From assembly GCF_000745855.1 (NCBI RefSeq), contig NZ_JQKD01000032.1:1-64000 (forward strand): 64,000 bases of DNA. Reading direction: 5' to 3'. The stretch is from Xenophilus azovorans DSM 13620 (lineage in GTDB: Bacteria; Pseudomonadota; Gammaproteobacteria; Burkholderiales; Burkholderiaceae_C). Below are positions 29,128 to 37,656 of this stretch, in pieces. The notes below the pieces were generated by a model. The model was not told where the DNA came from and ran no database searches. It saw only the letters and a program-made list of their open reading frames with translations. Position numbers and translations under genes: made by a program. Each line of letters starts with the position of its first letter. The stretch's first letter is position 1.

Positions 29128-31356
29128 TCAGCCGCGCGGCCCCTTGTTGCTGCGCTTGTTCTTCATCTTGCCGGCGGCCTTCTTGACCGCCGACGTCAGG
29201 GCCTGGATGGGCGAGGTCGGGCGCGCGTCGCGCGCCTTGCTGCGCGACTGGCGCTTCTTGTCGGAGGCCTTGGCGGGCACGCCCGAAGGAGGCGCGACGC
29301 CCTTGTCCTTCATCGCGCGCGCCGCCAGTTCCTCGCCCTCGCGCACCAGGCGGAAGTCGATCTTGCGGCCGTCCAGGTCGACCCGGCTGACCTGCACCCG
29401 CACCCGGCTGCCGATGGCATAGCGGATGCCGGTGCGCTCGCCGCGCAGCTCCTGGCGCGCCTCGTCGAACTTGAAGTACTCGCCGCCCAGCTCGGTGATG
29501 TGCACCAGGCCCTCGACGTACATCGCGTCCAGCGTGACGAAGATGCCGAAGGTGGTCACGGCCGTGACCACGCCGCCGTACTCCTCGCCCAGGTGCTCGC
29601 GCATGTACTTGCACTTGAGCCAGGCCTCGACGTCGCGGCTGGCCTCGTCGGCGCGGCGCTCGTTGGCGCTGCAGTGCAGGCCGGCGGCCTCCCAGGCCTG
29701 CACTTCCTTGCTGTGCGGCGCCGCCGGCTTGGCCTGCCGGGCGACCGGCGCCTTCACCCGCGAGGCCAGGCGCTTGGCCAGCTTGGCGTGCGCCTCGCCC
29801 GGCGTGGGCAGCACGGGGAGCTGGTACTTGGTGTTGCCCAGGATCGCCTTGATCACGCGGTGCACCAGCAAGTCCGGATAGCGGCGGATCGGGCTGGTGA
29901 AGTGCGTGTAGGCCTCGTAGGCCAGGCCGAAGTGGCCGCTGTTGATCGGCGTGTAGATCGCCTGCTGCATCGAGCGCAGCAGCATTGTGTGGATCTGCTG
30001 CGCGTCGGGGCGCTCCTTGGTCGCCTGCGCGATGGCCTGGAACTCCGACGGGTGCGGCTCGTCGCTGATCGACATGCCCACCGCCATCGCCTTGAGGTAG
30101 TTGCGCAGGATCTCCTTCTTCTCGGGCGTGGGGCCTTCGTGCACGCGGTACAGGCCCGGATGCTTGCCCTGCGCGATGAAGTCGGCGCTGCACACGTTGG
30201 CCGCGAGCATGGCCTCTTCGATCAGGCGGTGCGCGTCGTTGCGGATGCGCGGCACGATCTTCTCGATGCGGCCGGCGTCGTCGCAGACGATCTGCGTCTC
30301 GGTGGTCTCGAAGTCCACCGCGCCGCGCTTCTCGCGCTGCGACAGCAGCGCGCGGTACACGTCGTGCAGGTTCAGCAGGTCCTGCACCCTCTCCTGCCGC
30401 CGCATCGCCTCCGGCCCGCGCGTGTTCGCCAGGATCGCCGCCACCTCGGTGTAGGTGAAGCGGGCGTGGCTGAACATCACGGCCGGGTAGAACTGGTAGG
30501 CCTCGATCTCGCCGGCGCCCGTCACCACCATGTCGCACACCATGCACAGGCGCTCGACCTCGGGATTGAGCGAACACAGCCCGTTGGACAGCTTCTCCGG
30601 CAGCATCGGGATCACCCGGCGCGGGAAGTACACGCTGGTGGCGCGGTCGTAGGCGTCGATGTCGATCGGCGAACCGGTCTTCACGTAGGCGCTGACGTCG
30701 GCGATCGCCACCAGCAGGCGCCAGCCGTTCTTGGCCGACCGGCCGCGGCCGATCTTCGTCGGCTCGCAGTACACGGCGTCGTCGAAGTCGCGCGCATCCT
30801 CGCCGTCGATGGTGACCAGCGGAACGTCGGTCAGGTCCACGCGGTTGCGCTTGTCGGCGGGGCGTACCTTGTCCGGCAGCGCCTTGGCTTCCGCGAGGCA
30901 GGCCTCGGAGAACTCGTGCGGCACGCCGTACTTGCGCACCGCGATCTCGATCTCCATGCCCGGGTCGTCGATCTCGCCCAGCACCTCGGTCACACGCCCG
31001 ACGGGCTGGCCGAACAGGGCCGGCGGCTCGGTGAGCTGCACCACCACCACCTGGCCCGTCTTCGCGGCGCCGGTGGCGCCCTTGGGGATCAGCACGTCCT
31101 GCCCGTAGCGCTTGTCCTCCGGCGCGACCAGCCAGATGCCGCCTTCGTGCAGCAGCCGGCCGATGATCGGCTGCTCGGGCCGCTCGATGATCTCTACCAC
31201 GCGGCCCTCGGGGCGGCCGCGGCGGTCGGTGCGCACGATGCGCGCCTTGACGCGATCCTTGTGCAACACCGCGCGCATCTCGTTGGGGGGCAGGTAGATG
31301 TCGGCCTCGCCGTCGTCGCGCTGCACGAAGCCGTGCCCGTCTCGATGCCCCAACAC
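29128..31356 (-). CDS. rnr: Ribonuclease R
   Basis: RNase R is a processive 3'-5' exoribonuclease that degrades structured RNA. The coded part contains a cold-shock-like OB domain (from GHRDGHGFVQRDDGEADIYL), the RNB catalytic domain with TIDGEDARDFDDAVYC (acidic Mg2+ ligands) and HFTSPIRRYPDLLVHR, an S1 domain (GVVTAVTTFGIFV) and a basic Lys/Arg-rich tail. The first ordinary start codon is GTG at 31356, but the conserved frame continues upstream (LLEEIEGTV) for 17 codons to an ATC at 31407 behind a perfect Shine-Dalgarno. The true product is therefore probably 759, not 742, residues. The N-terminal helix-turn-helix of E. coli RNase R is missing. Confidence 0.95.
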   Translation of the reverse strand: MLGHRDGHGFVQRDDGEADIYLPPNEMRAVLHKDRVKARIVRTDRRGRPEGRVVEIIERPEQPIIGRLLHEGGIWLVAPEDKRYGQDVLIPKGATGAAKTGQVVVVQLTEPPALFGQPVGRVTEVLGEIDDPGMEIEIAVRKYGVPHEFSEACLAEAKALPDKVRPADKRNRVDLTDVPLVTIDGEDARDFDDAVYCEPTKIGRGRSAKNGWRLLVAIADVSAYVKTGSPIDIDAYDRATSVYFPRRVIPMLPEKLSNGLCSLNPEVERLCMVCDMVVTGAGEIEAYQFYPAVMFSHARFTYTEVAAILANTRGPEAMRRQERVQDLLNLHDVYRALLSQREKRGAVDFETTETQIVCDDAGRIEKIVPRIRNDAHRLIEEAMLAANVCSADFIAQGKHPGLYRVHEGPTPEKKEILRNYLKAMAVGMSISDEPHPSEFQAIAQATKERPDAQQIHTMLLRSMQQAIYTPINSGHFGLAYEAYTHFTSPIRRYPDLLVHRVIKAILGNTKYQLPVLPTPGEAHAKLAKRLASRVKAPVARQAKPAAPHSKEVQAWEAAGLHCSANERRADEASRDVEAWLKCKYMREHLGEEYGGVVTAVTTFGIFVTLDAMYVEGLVHITELGGEYFKFDEARQELRGERTGIRYAIGSRVRVQVSRVDLDGRKIDFRLVREGEELAARAMKDKGVAPPSGVPAKASDKKRQSRSKARDARPTSPIQALTSAVKKAAGKMKNKRSNKGPRG

Positions 31357-31404
31357 CGTTCCTTCAATTTCTTCCAGCAGACTGCCGGAGTGGCCTGAAT
31401 TTTT

Positions 31405-31418
31405 GATATGATCTCCTT
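31405..31418 (-). promoter_or_regulatory. Shine-Dalgarno and apparent ATC initiation codon of rnr
   Basis: On the minus strand AAGGAG (31418-31413) is followed after 5 nt by ATC (31407-31405), in frame with rnr. The peptide from there is (M)KNSGHSGSLLEEIEGTV, whose second half is conserved in RNase R. Between the in-frame stop at 31459-31461 and GTG 31356 there is no ATG, GTG or TTG in frame. A rare AUC start, or an error in the sequence, would explain this. Confidence 0.6.
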
Positions 31419-31461
31419 CTGTTCTGAAACGCAGACGTTCTTGCCTTAAGCGAGAACATCA

Positions 31462-31546
<85 letters not shown>

Positions 31547-31555
31547 AACACACAA

Positions 31556-31587
31556 AGCCACCGGCAACCCCGGTGGCTTTTTCTTTA
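31556..31587 (+). terminator. Terminator of tRNA-Leu
   Basis: AGCCACCGG-CAACC-CCGGTGGCT gives a 9-bp perfect stem followed by TTTTTCTTTATT. It lies 10 nt after the tRNA. On the other strand the stem is followed by TTTGTGTGTTT, so it may also stop rimO transcripts coming the other way. Confidence 0.9.
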
Positions 31588-31628
31588 TTCCTTCGAGCGG
31601 GAAGACGGGCGGTCACTCGAAGGGATTC

Positions 31629-33029
31629 TCAGACGGGCAGCGCGACGAGGTCGTGGCCCTCGGCCGCCACGATCCGCGCCCGGGTGAACTCGCCCACCTT
31701 CAGCTGCTTGCTGATCTTCTCGGGCGGCAGCAGGCGCACGATGCCGTCGATCTCGGGCGCATCCGCATAGCTGCGGCCCACCCCGCCCCGCCGCCCCATC
31801 GCCGGCGCCGAATCCACCAGCACCTGCATGTTCGCGCCGATGCGGCGCTTCAGGCGCTCGGCCGACACGACCTCGGCCACCTCCATGAACCGGGCGCGGC
31901 GCGCCTCACGCTCGGCCTCCGGCAGCATGCCGGGCAGCTCGTTGGCGGTAGCACCCTCCACAGGGCTGTAGGCGAAGCAGCCGGCGCGATCGATGCCCGC
32001 CTCTCGCACGAAGTCGAGCAGGTGCTCGAACTCCGCTTGCGTCTCGCCCGGGAAGCCGGCGATGAAGGTGCTGCGGATCACCAGCTCGGGGCACATCTCG
32101 CGCCAGCGCGCGATGCGCTCCAGGTTCTTCTCGCCGCTGGCCGGGCGCTTCATGCGCCGCAGCACATCGGGGTGGCTGTGCTGGAAAGGCACGTCCAGGT
32201 ACGGCAGCACGCGGCCTTCGGCCATCAGCGGGATGACCTCGTCCACGCTCGGGTACGGGTATACGTAGTGCAGCCGCACCCAGGCGCCGTAGGGCTCGGC
32301 GATCTCGCCCAACGTGCGCACCAGCTCCAGCATGCGCGTCTTGACCGGCTTGCCGTCCCAGAAGCCGGTGCGGTACTTCAGGTCGACGCCGTAGGCCGAG
32401 GTGTCCTGGCTGATCACCAGCAGCTCCTTCACGCCGCCCTCGAACAGCGCGCGCGCCTCCTTCAGCACGTCGCCCACCGGCCGCGACACCAGGTCGCCGC
32501 GCATCGAGGGGATGATGCAGAAGGTGCAGCGGTGGTTGCAGCCCTCGCTGATCTTCAGGTAGGCGTAGTGCTTCGGCGTGAGCTTGATGCCGGCCGGCGG
32601 CACCAGATCCACGAAGGGGTCGTGCGGCTTGGGCAGGTTGGCGTGGACGGCGTCCATCACCTCCTGCGTCGCGTGCGGGCCGGTCACCGCCAGCACGCTG
32701 GGGTGCATCTGCCGCACCAGGTTGCCGCCTGCGTCGCCCGTCTTGGCGCCCAGGCAGCCGGTGACGATCACCCGCCCGTTCTCCGCCAGCGCCTCGCCGA
32801 TGGTGTCCAGGCTCTCCTTCACGGCGTCGTCGATGAAGCCGCAGGTGTTCACGATGACGATGTCCGCGCCCTCGAAGGTCTTGGACGTGCTGTAGCCCTC
32901 GGCGCTGAGCTGGGTGAGGATGAGTTCCGAATCGGTCAGCGCCTTGGGACAGCCCAGGCTGACGAAGCCCACCTTGGGCGCTGCGGCGGCCGGCGGGCTG
33001 GTTCGTTCGGGGGAGGCAACTTCGCTCAT
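31629..33029 (-). CDS. rimO: Ribosomal protein S12 methylthiotransferase RimO
   Basis: RimO adds a methylthio group to the conserved Asp of ribosomal protein S12. The 466-residue product has the UPF0004 domain (about 20-130) with three Cys for an auxiliary [4Fe-4S] cluster ([27 protein letters not shown]). The radical-SAM core has the CxxxCxxC motif in [18 protein letters not shown], and a C-terminal TRAM domain binds S12. It shares a convergent end with tRNA-Leu. Confidence 0.97.
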   Translation of the reverse strand: MSEVASPERTSPPAAAAPKVGFVSLGCPKALTDSELILTQLSAEGYSTSKTFEGADIVIVNTCGFIDDAVKESLDTIGEALAENGRVIVTGCLGAKTGDAGGNLVRQMHPSVLAVTGPHATQEVMDAVHANLPKPHDPFVDLVPPAGIKLTPKHYAYLKISEGCNHRCTFCIIPSMRGDLVSRPVGDVLKEARALFEGGVKELLVISQDTSAYGVDLKYRTGFWDGKPVKTRMLELVRTLGEIAEPYGAWVRLHYVYPYPSVDEVIPLMAEGRVLPYLDVPFQHSHPDVLRRMKRPASGEKNLERIARWREMCPELVIRSTFIAGFPGETQAEFEHLLDFVREAGIDRAGCFAYSPVEGATANELPGMLPEAEREARRARFMEVAEVVSAERLKRRIGANMQVLVDSAPAMGRRGGVGRSYADAPEIDGIVRLLPPEKISKQLKVGEFTRARIVAAEGHDLVALPV

Positions 33030-33090
33030 CGCGCTATTGTCCCAGTTCCGGGGCGCCCCGGCCCGATGGCGCCCCGCCCGCGCGGGGTGT

Positions 33091-33624
33091 TCAGGGCCGC
33101 TTGATGCCGAAGGCGCCGAGGACCTGCTCGGTGTTCTTCTGCATCTGCTCCTGCATCTGCAGGAACACGTTCTTGGACTGCTCGACGTAGCTGCCCATCA
33201 GCCCCTGCAGCATGGGCGACTGCATCGACATGAAGCGGGCCCACATCTCGGGCGTGAGGCTCTGCGCCTTTTCGGCCAGCTGGGCCTGAACCTCGGTCAT
33301 GGCCTGGATGTTCTTCTCCAGGTACGGCGCCATGAAGCCCTGCATCGCGTGGCCGTAGAAGCGGATGATGCTGGCCAGCACCTGCTCGGTGAACATCGGT
33401 GCGCCGCCCGCCTCTTCCTCCAGGATGATCTGCAGCAGGATGCTGCGCGTGAGGTCGTCGCCGGTCTTCGCGTCGCGCACCACGAAGGGCGCGTTCTCCA
33501 TCACCAGTTGCTTGACCTCGGCCAGCGTGATGTACGCCGAGGTGTCGGTGTCGTAGAGCCTGCGGTTGGGGTACTTCTTGATGACGCGCTGCGGCGACTT
33601 GGAAGCGCCCTTCTTGCTCTGCAC
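33091..33624 (-). CDS. phaR: Polyhydroxyalkanoate synthesis repressor PhaR
   Basis: PhaR binds DNA and nascent PHA granules and represses phasin genes until polymer is present. The 177-residue product has the N-terminal DNA-binding domain [20 protein letters not shown], the PHB-accumulation regulatory domain ([10 protein letters not shown]) and a C-terminal Met/Gln-rich helix region. The start is GTG at 33624 with GGAGTGAGCA just before it. With the 3-hydroxybutyrate dehydrogenase at 37657 it suggests the host stores PHB. Confidence 0.94.
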   Translation of the reverse strand: MQSKKGASKSPQRVIKKYPNRRLYDTDTSAYITLAEVKQLVMENAPFVVRDAKTGDDLTRSILLQIILEEEAGGAPMFTEQVLASIIRFYGHAMQGFMAPYLEKNIQAMTEVQAQLAEKAQSLTPEMWARFMSMQSPMLQGLMGSYVEQSKNVFLQMQEQMQKNTEQVLGAFGIKRP

Positions 33625-33666
33625 TGCTCACTCCTTGCGGCGCCCGCTGGCGGGGCGGTCCGGATC

Positions 33667-33672
33667 ATTCTA
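33667..33672 (-). promoter_or_regulatory. -10 element upstream of phaR
   Basis: TAGAAT on the minus strand (TTCCTAGAATGATCC), 43 nt before the phaR GTG. The -35 is not clear. The same hexamer is used in the ispD/mfd intergenic region. Confidence 0.45.
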
Positions 33673-33726
33673 GGAAGCGGCATTGCTGCACCGCGCCAAG
33701 GTTTACCCTGACCGGCGCTGCCCGCC

Positions 33727-34089
33727 TCAGGGGGTGGTGGCGTACTCCGCGCCGCAACTGCGGCACCGGCCCGTTTCGGTGATGCCGTCGCCGGCGCGGT
33801 GGAAGCTCAGCACGTGCTTGAAGCCTCCGAGCACCCAGCAGCGCGGGCAGTGTTCGTGGCCGGCCACCGGCAGGTAGGCGCGCGCCCGCTGCTCGACGCG
33901 CTCGCGCGTCACGGCGGCACCGTGGCTTTCCGCGCGCAGCACGTCTTCGGCCGCCATGGTGTCGACGCGGCCTGCGGCGCGGTCGTTCATGCCGTAGACC
34001 GCCCGCGCGAACTCCAGCGGCGCCTGGCGCATGAGCGCTGCCAGGCGCGATTCCACGGCCTGGAGCTGCGGGGCGTCGATGGAGGTCAT
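33727..34089 (-). CDS. Small protein with a C-terminal zinc-ribbon-like motif
   Basis: A 120-residue protein I do not recognise. The N-terminal half is predicted helical and charged. The C-terminal part has two CxxC pairs, EHCPRCWVLGG and GRCRSCGAEYA, spaced by about 20 residues, which would bind one zinc ion. ATG at 34089 (MTSIDAPQLQ) is my choice. Further in-frame ATGs at 34119 and 34125 would add a short MRMPPDPYFFQP extension; no start has a strong ribosome site. It follows tRNA-Val on the same strand and may share its transcript. The function is unknown. Confidence 0.65.
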   Translation of the reverse strand: MTSIDAPQLQAVESRLAALMRQAPLEFARAVYGMNDRAAGRVDTMAAEDVLRAESHGAAVTRERVEQRARAYLPVAGHEHCPRCWVLGGFKHVLSFHRAGDGITETGRCRSCGAEYATTP

Positions 34090-34156
34090 GGGCTGGAAAA
34101 AGTACGGATCAGGCGGCATGCGCATGCCGGCGTCAAGGTACCACAAGCCAGGGGCC

Positions 34157-34222
34157 GCCTCCAGACATGCGCCGCGCACGAGGGCCCGGAGCCTGCCTCC
34201 CGCAAGGGAGGCCTCTGGAGGC
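34157..34222. repeat. Nested inverted repeats downstream of tRNA-Val
   Basis: An outer perfect 9-bp inverted repeat (GCCTCCAGA at 34157-34165 with TCTGGAGGC at 34214-34222) encloses an inner perfect hairpin GCCTCCC-GCAA-GGGAGGC (34195-34212). There is no T run, so it is not a simple terminator. It fills the 150-bp gap between tRNA-Val and the zinc-ribbon gene, where nothing else is visible. Confidence 0.5.
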
Positions 34223-34239
34223 AAGGAGAGAAAGGAAAT

Positions 34240-34316
34240 TGGTAGGCGCGATTGGACTCGAACCAACGACCCCCACCATGTCAAGGTGGTGCTCTAACCA
34301 GCTGAGCTACGCGCCT
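34240..34316 (-). tRNA. tRNA-Val (anticodon GAC)
   Basis: 77 nt on the minus strand, with acceptor stem AGGCGCG/CGCGCCT and encoded CCA. The D arm is TAGCTCAGCTGGTTAGAGC, the anticodon arm is CCACC-TTGACAT-GGTGG and the T arm is GGTTCGAGTCC. The anticodon is GAC, valine. The body is nearly identical to E. coli tRNA-Val(GAC). Confidence 0.97.
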
Positions 34317-34336
34317 AAGGGTGTTCGAGAAGCGAG

Positions 34337-34342
34337 ATTGTA
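34337..34342 (-). promoter_or_regulatory. -10 element of tRNA-Val
   Basis: TACAAT on the minus strand, 20 nt before the mature tRNA 5' end, in TGCTACAATCTCGC. The spacing fits a short 5' precursor. Confidence 0.5.
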
Positions 34343-34345
34343 GCA

Positions 34346-34373
34346 GGAAGAACGCGGCCTTCTTCGGGCCGCG
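34346..34373 (-). terminator. Probable terminator after relA
   Basis: On the minus strand CGCGGCC-CGAAGAA-GGCCGCG is a 7-bp GC stem followed by TTCTTCC, 22 nt after the relA stop. The T run is broken by C, so it is a moderately strong candidate. Confidence 0.55.
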
Positions 34374-34394
34374 CCCCTCTCTTTCCGTTTCTGC

Positions 34395-36614
34395 TCAGCG
34401 CCGGCGCGCCCAGCGCACGCCCGGCACGTTCGCCACGACGCCGAGCACCTGCGCCAGGCGGCTCGTGTCGGTGATCTCGATGGTGAAGGTCATCCATGCC
34501 GTGCCGCGCACCGACTGCGTCTGCACGCCGATGACGTTCATCTTCTCGCGGGCGAAGACGTCCGAGATGTCGCGCAGCAATCCCTGCCGGTCGGCGGCCT
34601 CGACCGCCACGTCGACGGCATAGACCGAGTCGCCGGCGCCGGCCTTGGGCTTGCCCCACTCCACCTCGATCACGCGCTCGCGGTTGCGGTTGGCCATGTG
34701 CCGGAAGGTGCTGCAGTCGGCACGGTGCACGCTCACGCCATGGCCGCGCGTGACGAAGCCGCTGATCGCGTCCGGCGGCGCGGGCCGGCAGCACTTGGCC
34801 AGTTGCGTCATCAGCGACGAGACGCCGACCACCAGCACGCCGCCCTTGCTGCCCTGCTCGCTGCCGCGCGGCTTGCGCACCAGGGGCACGTCGTCGGCCG
34901 GCGGCGCGGCCTCCTGCGGGCGCAGCAGGTTCTCGATGTTGCGCAGGGAGAACTCGTCCTTGCCCACCACCTCGAACAACTGGTCGGCCGAGCGGAAGCC
35001 CAGTTGCGAGGCCAGGTCGTCCAGCTTGAGCGCCGTCCTGCCTTCCCGCTGCAGCAGCCGCTCCACCGCCTCGCGGCCGCGGGCGACGGTCTCCTGCGTC
35101 GCCTGGGCGTTGAACCAGGCCCGCACCTTGGCGCGTGCGCGCTGGCTGGCCAGGTAGGCCAGGTCCGGGTTGAGCCAGTCGCGCGAGGGGCCGCCCTCCT
35201 TGGCCGCGATGACCTCCACCGTCTGCCCGTTCTGCAGCGGCGTGTTCAGCGGCACCATCGCGCCGTCGACCCGCGCGCCGCGGCAGCGGTGGCCCAGTTG
35301 CGTGTGGACGGTGTAGGCGAAGTCCACCGGCGTGGCGCCCTGCGGCAGCTCGACGATGGCGGCATCGGGCGTGAGCACGTAGATGCGGTCATCGAACAGC
35401 CCCTTGCCCTGGTCGCCGCCGGCGAGGTCGCGCTCCCAGGCCAGCAACTGGCGCAGCACGGCGATCTTGGCGTCGTACTCGCCGCCGGCCCACACCCCGG
35501 CGTAGCCGCGCGGGCCGGCCTCCTTGTAGGCCCAGTGCGCGGCCACGCCGTGCTCGGCGTGCTCGTGCATCTGCTCCGTGCGGATCTGGATCTCGATGGG
35601 CTTGCCGGCCTGCCCGTTCGCCACCTCGCGCACCACCGTGTGCAGCGACTGGTAGCCGTTGGCCTTGGGCCGGGCGATGTAGTCGTCGAACTCCTCGACG
35701 ATGGGCTGGAAGTGCGAATGCACCCAGGCCAGCACCGCGTAGCAGTCCTTCACGTCGGTCACGATGACGCGCAGCGCCAGGATGTCGAACACCTGGCCGA
35801 AGTCCAGCGACTTGCCGCGCATCTTCTTGACGATGCTGTAGATGTTCTTCGGCCGCCCCTGCACGGTGGCGGTGATACCCTGCGCCGCCAGCTCGCGCTC
35901 CAGGCGCTCGCGCAGCTGCGCCACGTAGCCCTCGCGCTCCACGCGCTTCTCGTCCAGGAGGCGCGCGATGAGCTTGTAGGTCTCGGGCTCCAGGAAGCGG
36001 AAGGACAGGTCCTCGATCTCCCACTTCACCTGCCAGATGCCCAGCCGGTTGGCCAGCGGTGCGAAAACCTGCAGCGACTCGCGCGCCAGGCTCTCGGGCA
36101 CCGGCGTCCTGGAGGCCGCCGCGTGCCGCAGCGTCTGCAGGCGCGAGGCCAGGCGCAGCATCACCACCCGCAGGTCGCGCGAGAAGGCGAGCAGCATCTT
36201 GCGCACGTTCTCGGTCTGCGCGCCGGCGTCCTGGTGGGCGGTGACGACCGAGCGGGTCTGCTTCTGCACCTGCACCAGCTTGGTGGTCTCCACCGCCAGC
36301 GCGGCGAAGTTGTCGCCGAAGACTTTCGCGATGACTTCCTGCGGCCGGTTCAGATGCTGACAGGAATAGACCAGGTAGGTCGCCGCCTGCATGGCTTCGG
36401 AGCCGCCCATGGACGCGACGATGGCGGCCACCGCGTCGGCATGCGCCAGCGTGTTCTCGCCGGTGTCGAGGAACTCGCCCTCGATCAGCGGCGCGGCGAA
36501 GGCGCGCGCCCGCTCCAGCATGTTCGCGATCGCCGGCTGCCCCTGCGCGGTGGCGGCGGACAGCGCGTGCTCGGCCGGCGCCGGCCGGGTGGTCGTCTCG
36601 GTCATCGAGCGCAC
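34395..36614 (-). CDS. relA: (p)ppGpp synthetase RelA
   Basis: RelA makes (p)ppGpp on stalled ribosomes. The 739-residue product has an N-terminal pseudo-hydrolase domain, where the HD metal motif is replaced (the position reads LVYSCQHLNRP), so it should not degrade ppGpp. The synthetase domain follows, with NIYSIVKKMRGKSLDF, FDDYIARPKANGYQSLHTVV and EIQIRTEQMHEHAEHGVAAHW. Then come TGS (IYVLTPDAAIVELPQGATP) and, at the C-terminus, a zinc-finger/ACT region with LAKCCRPAPPDAI. The start is taken as GTG 36614 because TGAGGGCGAC precedes it; ATG 36605 is an alternative. Confidence 0.95.
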   Translation of the reverse strand: MRSMTETTTRPAPAEHALSAATAQGQPAIANMLERARAFAAPLIEGEFLDTGENTLAHADAVAAIVASMGGSEAMQAATYLVYSCQHLNRPQEVIAKVFGDNFAALAVETTKLVQVQKQTRSVVTAHQDAGAQTENVRKMLLAFSRDLRVVMLRLASRLQTLRHAAASRTPVPESLARESLQVFAPLANRLGIWQVKWEIEDLSFRFLEPETYKLIARLLDEKRVEREGYVAQLRERLERELAAQGITATVQGRPKNIYSIVKKMRGKSLDFGQVFDILALRVIVTDVKDCYAVLAWVHSHFQPIVEEFDDYIARPKANGYQSLHTVVREVANGQAGKPIEIQIRTEQMHEHAEHGVAAHWAYKEAGPRGYAGVWAGGEYDAKIAVLRQLLAWERDLAGGDQGKGLFDDRIYVLTPDAAIVELPQGATPVDFAYTVHTQLGHRCRGARVDGAMVPLNTPLQNGQTVEVIAAKEGGPSRDWLNPDLAYLASQRARAKVRAWFNAQATQETVARGREAVERLLQREGRTALKLDDLASQLGFRSADQLFEVVGKDEFSLRNIENLLRPQEAAPPADDVPLVRKPRGSEQGSKGGVLVVGVSSLMTQLAKCCRPAPPDAISGFVTRGHGVSVHRADCSTFRHMANRNRERVIEVEWGKPKAGAGDSVYAVDVAVEAADRQGLLRDISDVFAREKMNVIGVQTQSVRGTAWMTFTIEITDTSRLAQVLGVVANVPGVRWARRR

Positions 36615-36621
36615 GTCGCCC

Positions 36622-37590
36622 TCACCGGTCCAGCAGGAAGGACGCGACGGCCCCGCTCTGCGCCGGATCGATCAGCGTCGGCGCATGGCCGACCCCGGCG
36701 AACTCGACCAGCCGTGCGCGCGGGCCGCGCTGCGTCATGGCCTGCGCGGTGGCTGGCGAGAGCAGATCGGACTGCGCGCCGCGCAGCAGCAGCGTGGGCA
36801 CGCGGATGGCGTCGTACAGGGCCCACGCGGCCTGCTCGGCCTGCGCGGCAATCTCGGGCGTGAGCGCGCGGATCGGCTCGGCGAGAGCCGGGTCGTAGTG
36901 CAGCACCACGCCGTCGCCGCCCTCGCCTGTGCCAGGCGCCTGCTTGCGCCGGCCGTCGGCGCTGCGCTCGCCCGCCGGCACGACCATCGGCCGCGTCAGC
37001 GCCAGCCACTGCTCGGGCGTGTGGGGACCGAAGCCGGTGGAAATCGACCACAGCGCATCGGCCGCGGCCTGCACGTCCGGGTAGCGTCCGCCGCGGCCGA
37101 CATACGAGGCGATGCGCGCGATGGCGGCGGCCTCGATCGCCGGCCCCACGTCGTTGAGCACGAGCCGGCGCACCGGTGCGGGCAACGGCAGGTCCTTGGC
37201 GCCTGCCAGCACCATGCCGATCAGCCCGCCCATGCTGGTGCCCACGACGTCGAGCGCACCGATCGGGGCCTCGGCCTGCAACGCCGCGAGCAGCGCCAGC
37301 ACGTCGCCGGCGTACTGCGGCACCTGGTAGCCCTGCGGATCGCGCAGCCAGTCGCTGCGGCCACGGCCGACGATGTCAGGGCAGACGATGCGCAGCGGCC
37401 CGTGCGCCTGCGCCAGCAGCACGCGCGCCAGCGTGTCGAAGTCGCGGCCCTGGCGCGTCAGGCCGTGCATGCACACGACGACGCGCGCCGCGGCGGGATC
37501 GCCCGGGCTGCTGTTCCATTGCCAGTACGCCATGCGATGACCGCCCTGCCCGTCGGGGCAGTTCACGAAATCGAGCCTGGGTTCAGTCAT
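36622..37590 (-). CDS. Alpha/beta fold hydrolase
   Basis: A 322-residue alpha/beta hydrolase. The oxyanion region is VVVCMHGLTRQGRDFD, the nucleophile elbow is VVGTSMGGLIG (Ser), and the catalytic His is in FAGVGHAPTL near the C-terminus. The substrate is unknown. It stops 8 nt before relA on the same strand and shares a 66-bp promoter region with the divergent 3-hydroxybutyrate dehydrogenase gene. An esterase or PHB-oligomer hydrolase role would fit that neighbour, but nothing in the sequence proves it. Confidence 0.85.
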   Translation of the reverse strand: MTEPRLDFVNCPDGQGGHRMAYWQWNSSPGDPAAARVVVCMHGLTRQGRDFDTLARVLLAQAHGPLRIVCPDIVGRGRSDWLRDPQGYQVPQYAGDVLALLAALQAEAPIGALDVVGTSMGGLIGMVLAGAKDLPLPAPVRRLVLNDVGPAIEAAAIARIASYVGRGGRYPDVQAAADALWSISTGFGPHTPEQWLALTRPMVVPAGERSADGRRKQAPGTGEGGDGVVLHYDPALAEPIRALTPEIAAQAEQAAWALYDAIRVPTLLLRGAQSDLLSPATAQAMTQRGPRARLVEFAGVGHAPTLIDPAQSGAVASFLLDR

Positions 37591-37656
37591 TCGAAGGGTC
37601 CGTCTTGCTGCGGATAATGGGCCGGTTCATCGTAATTGATCCGGAGTTCTCGCATC

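Noticed and set aside
34395-36614. Bifunctional SpoT-type (p)ppGpp synthetase/hydrolase
   Set aside because: The HD metal-binding motif of the hydrolase domain is replaced, so only RelA-type synthetase activity is expected.
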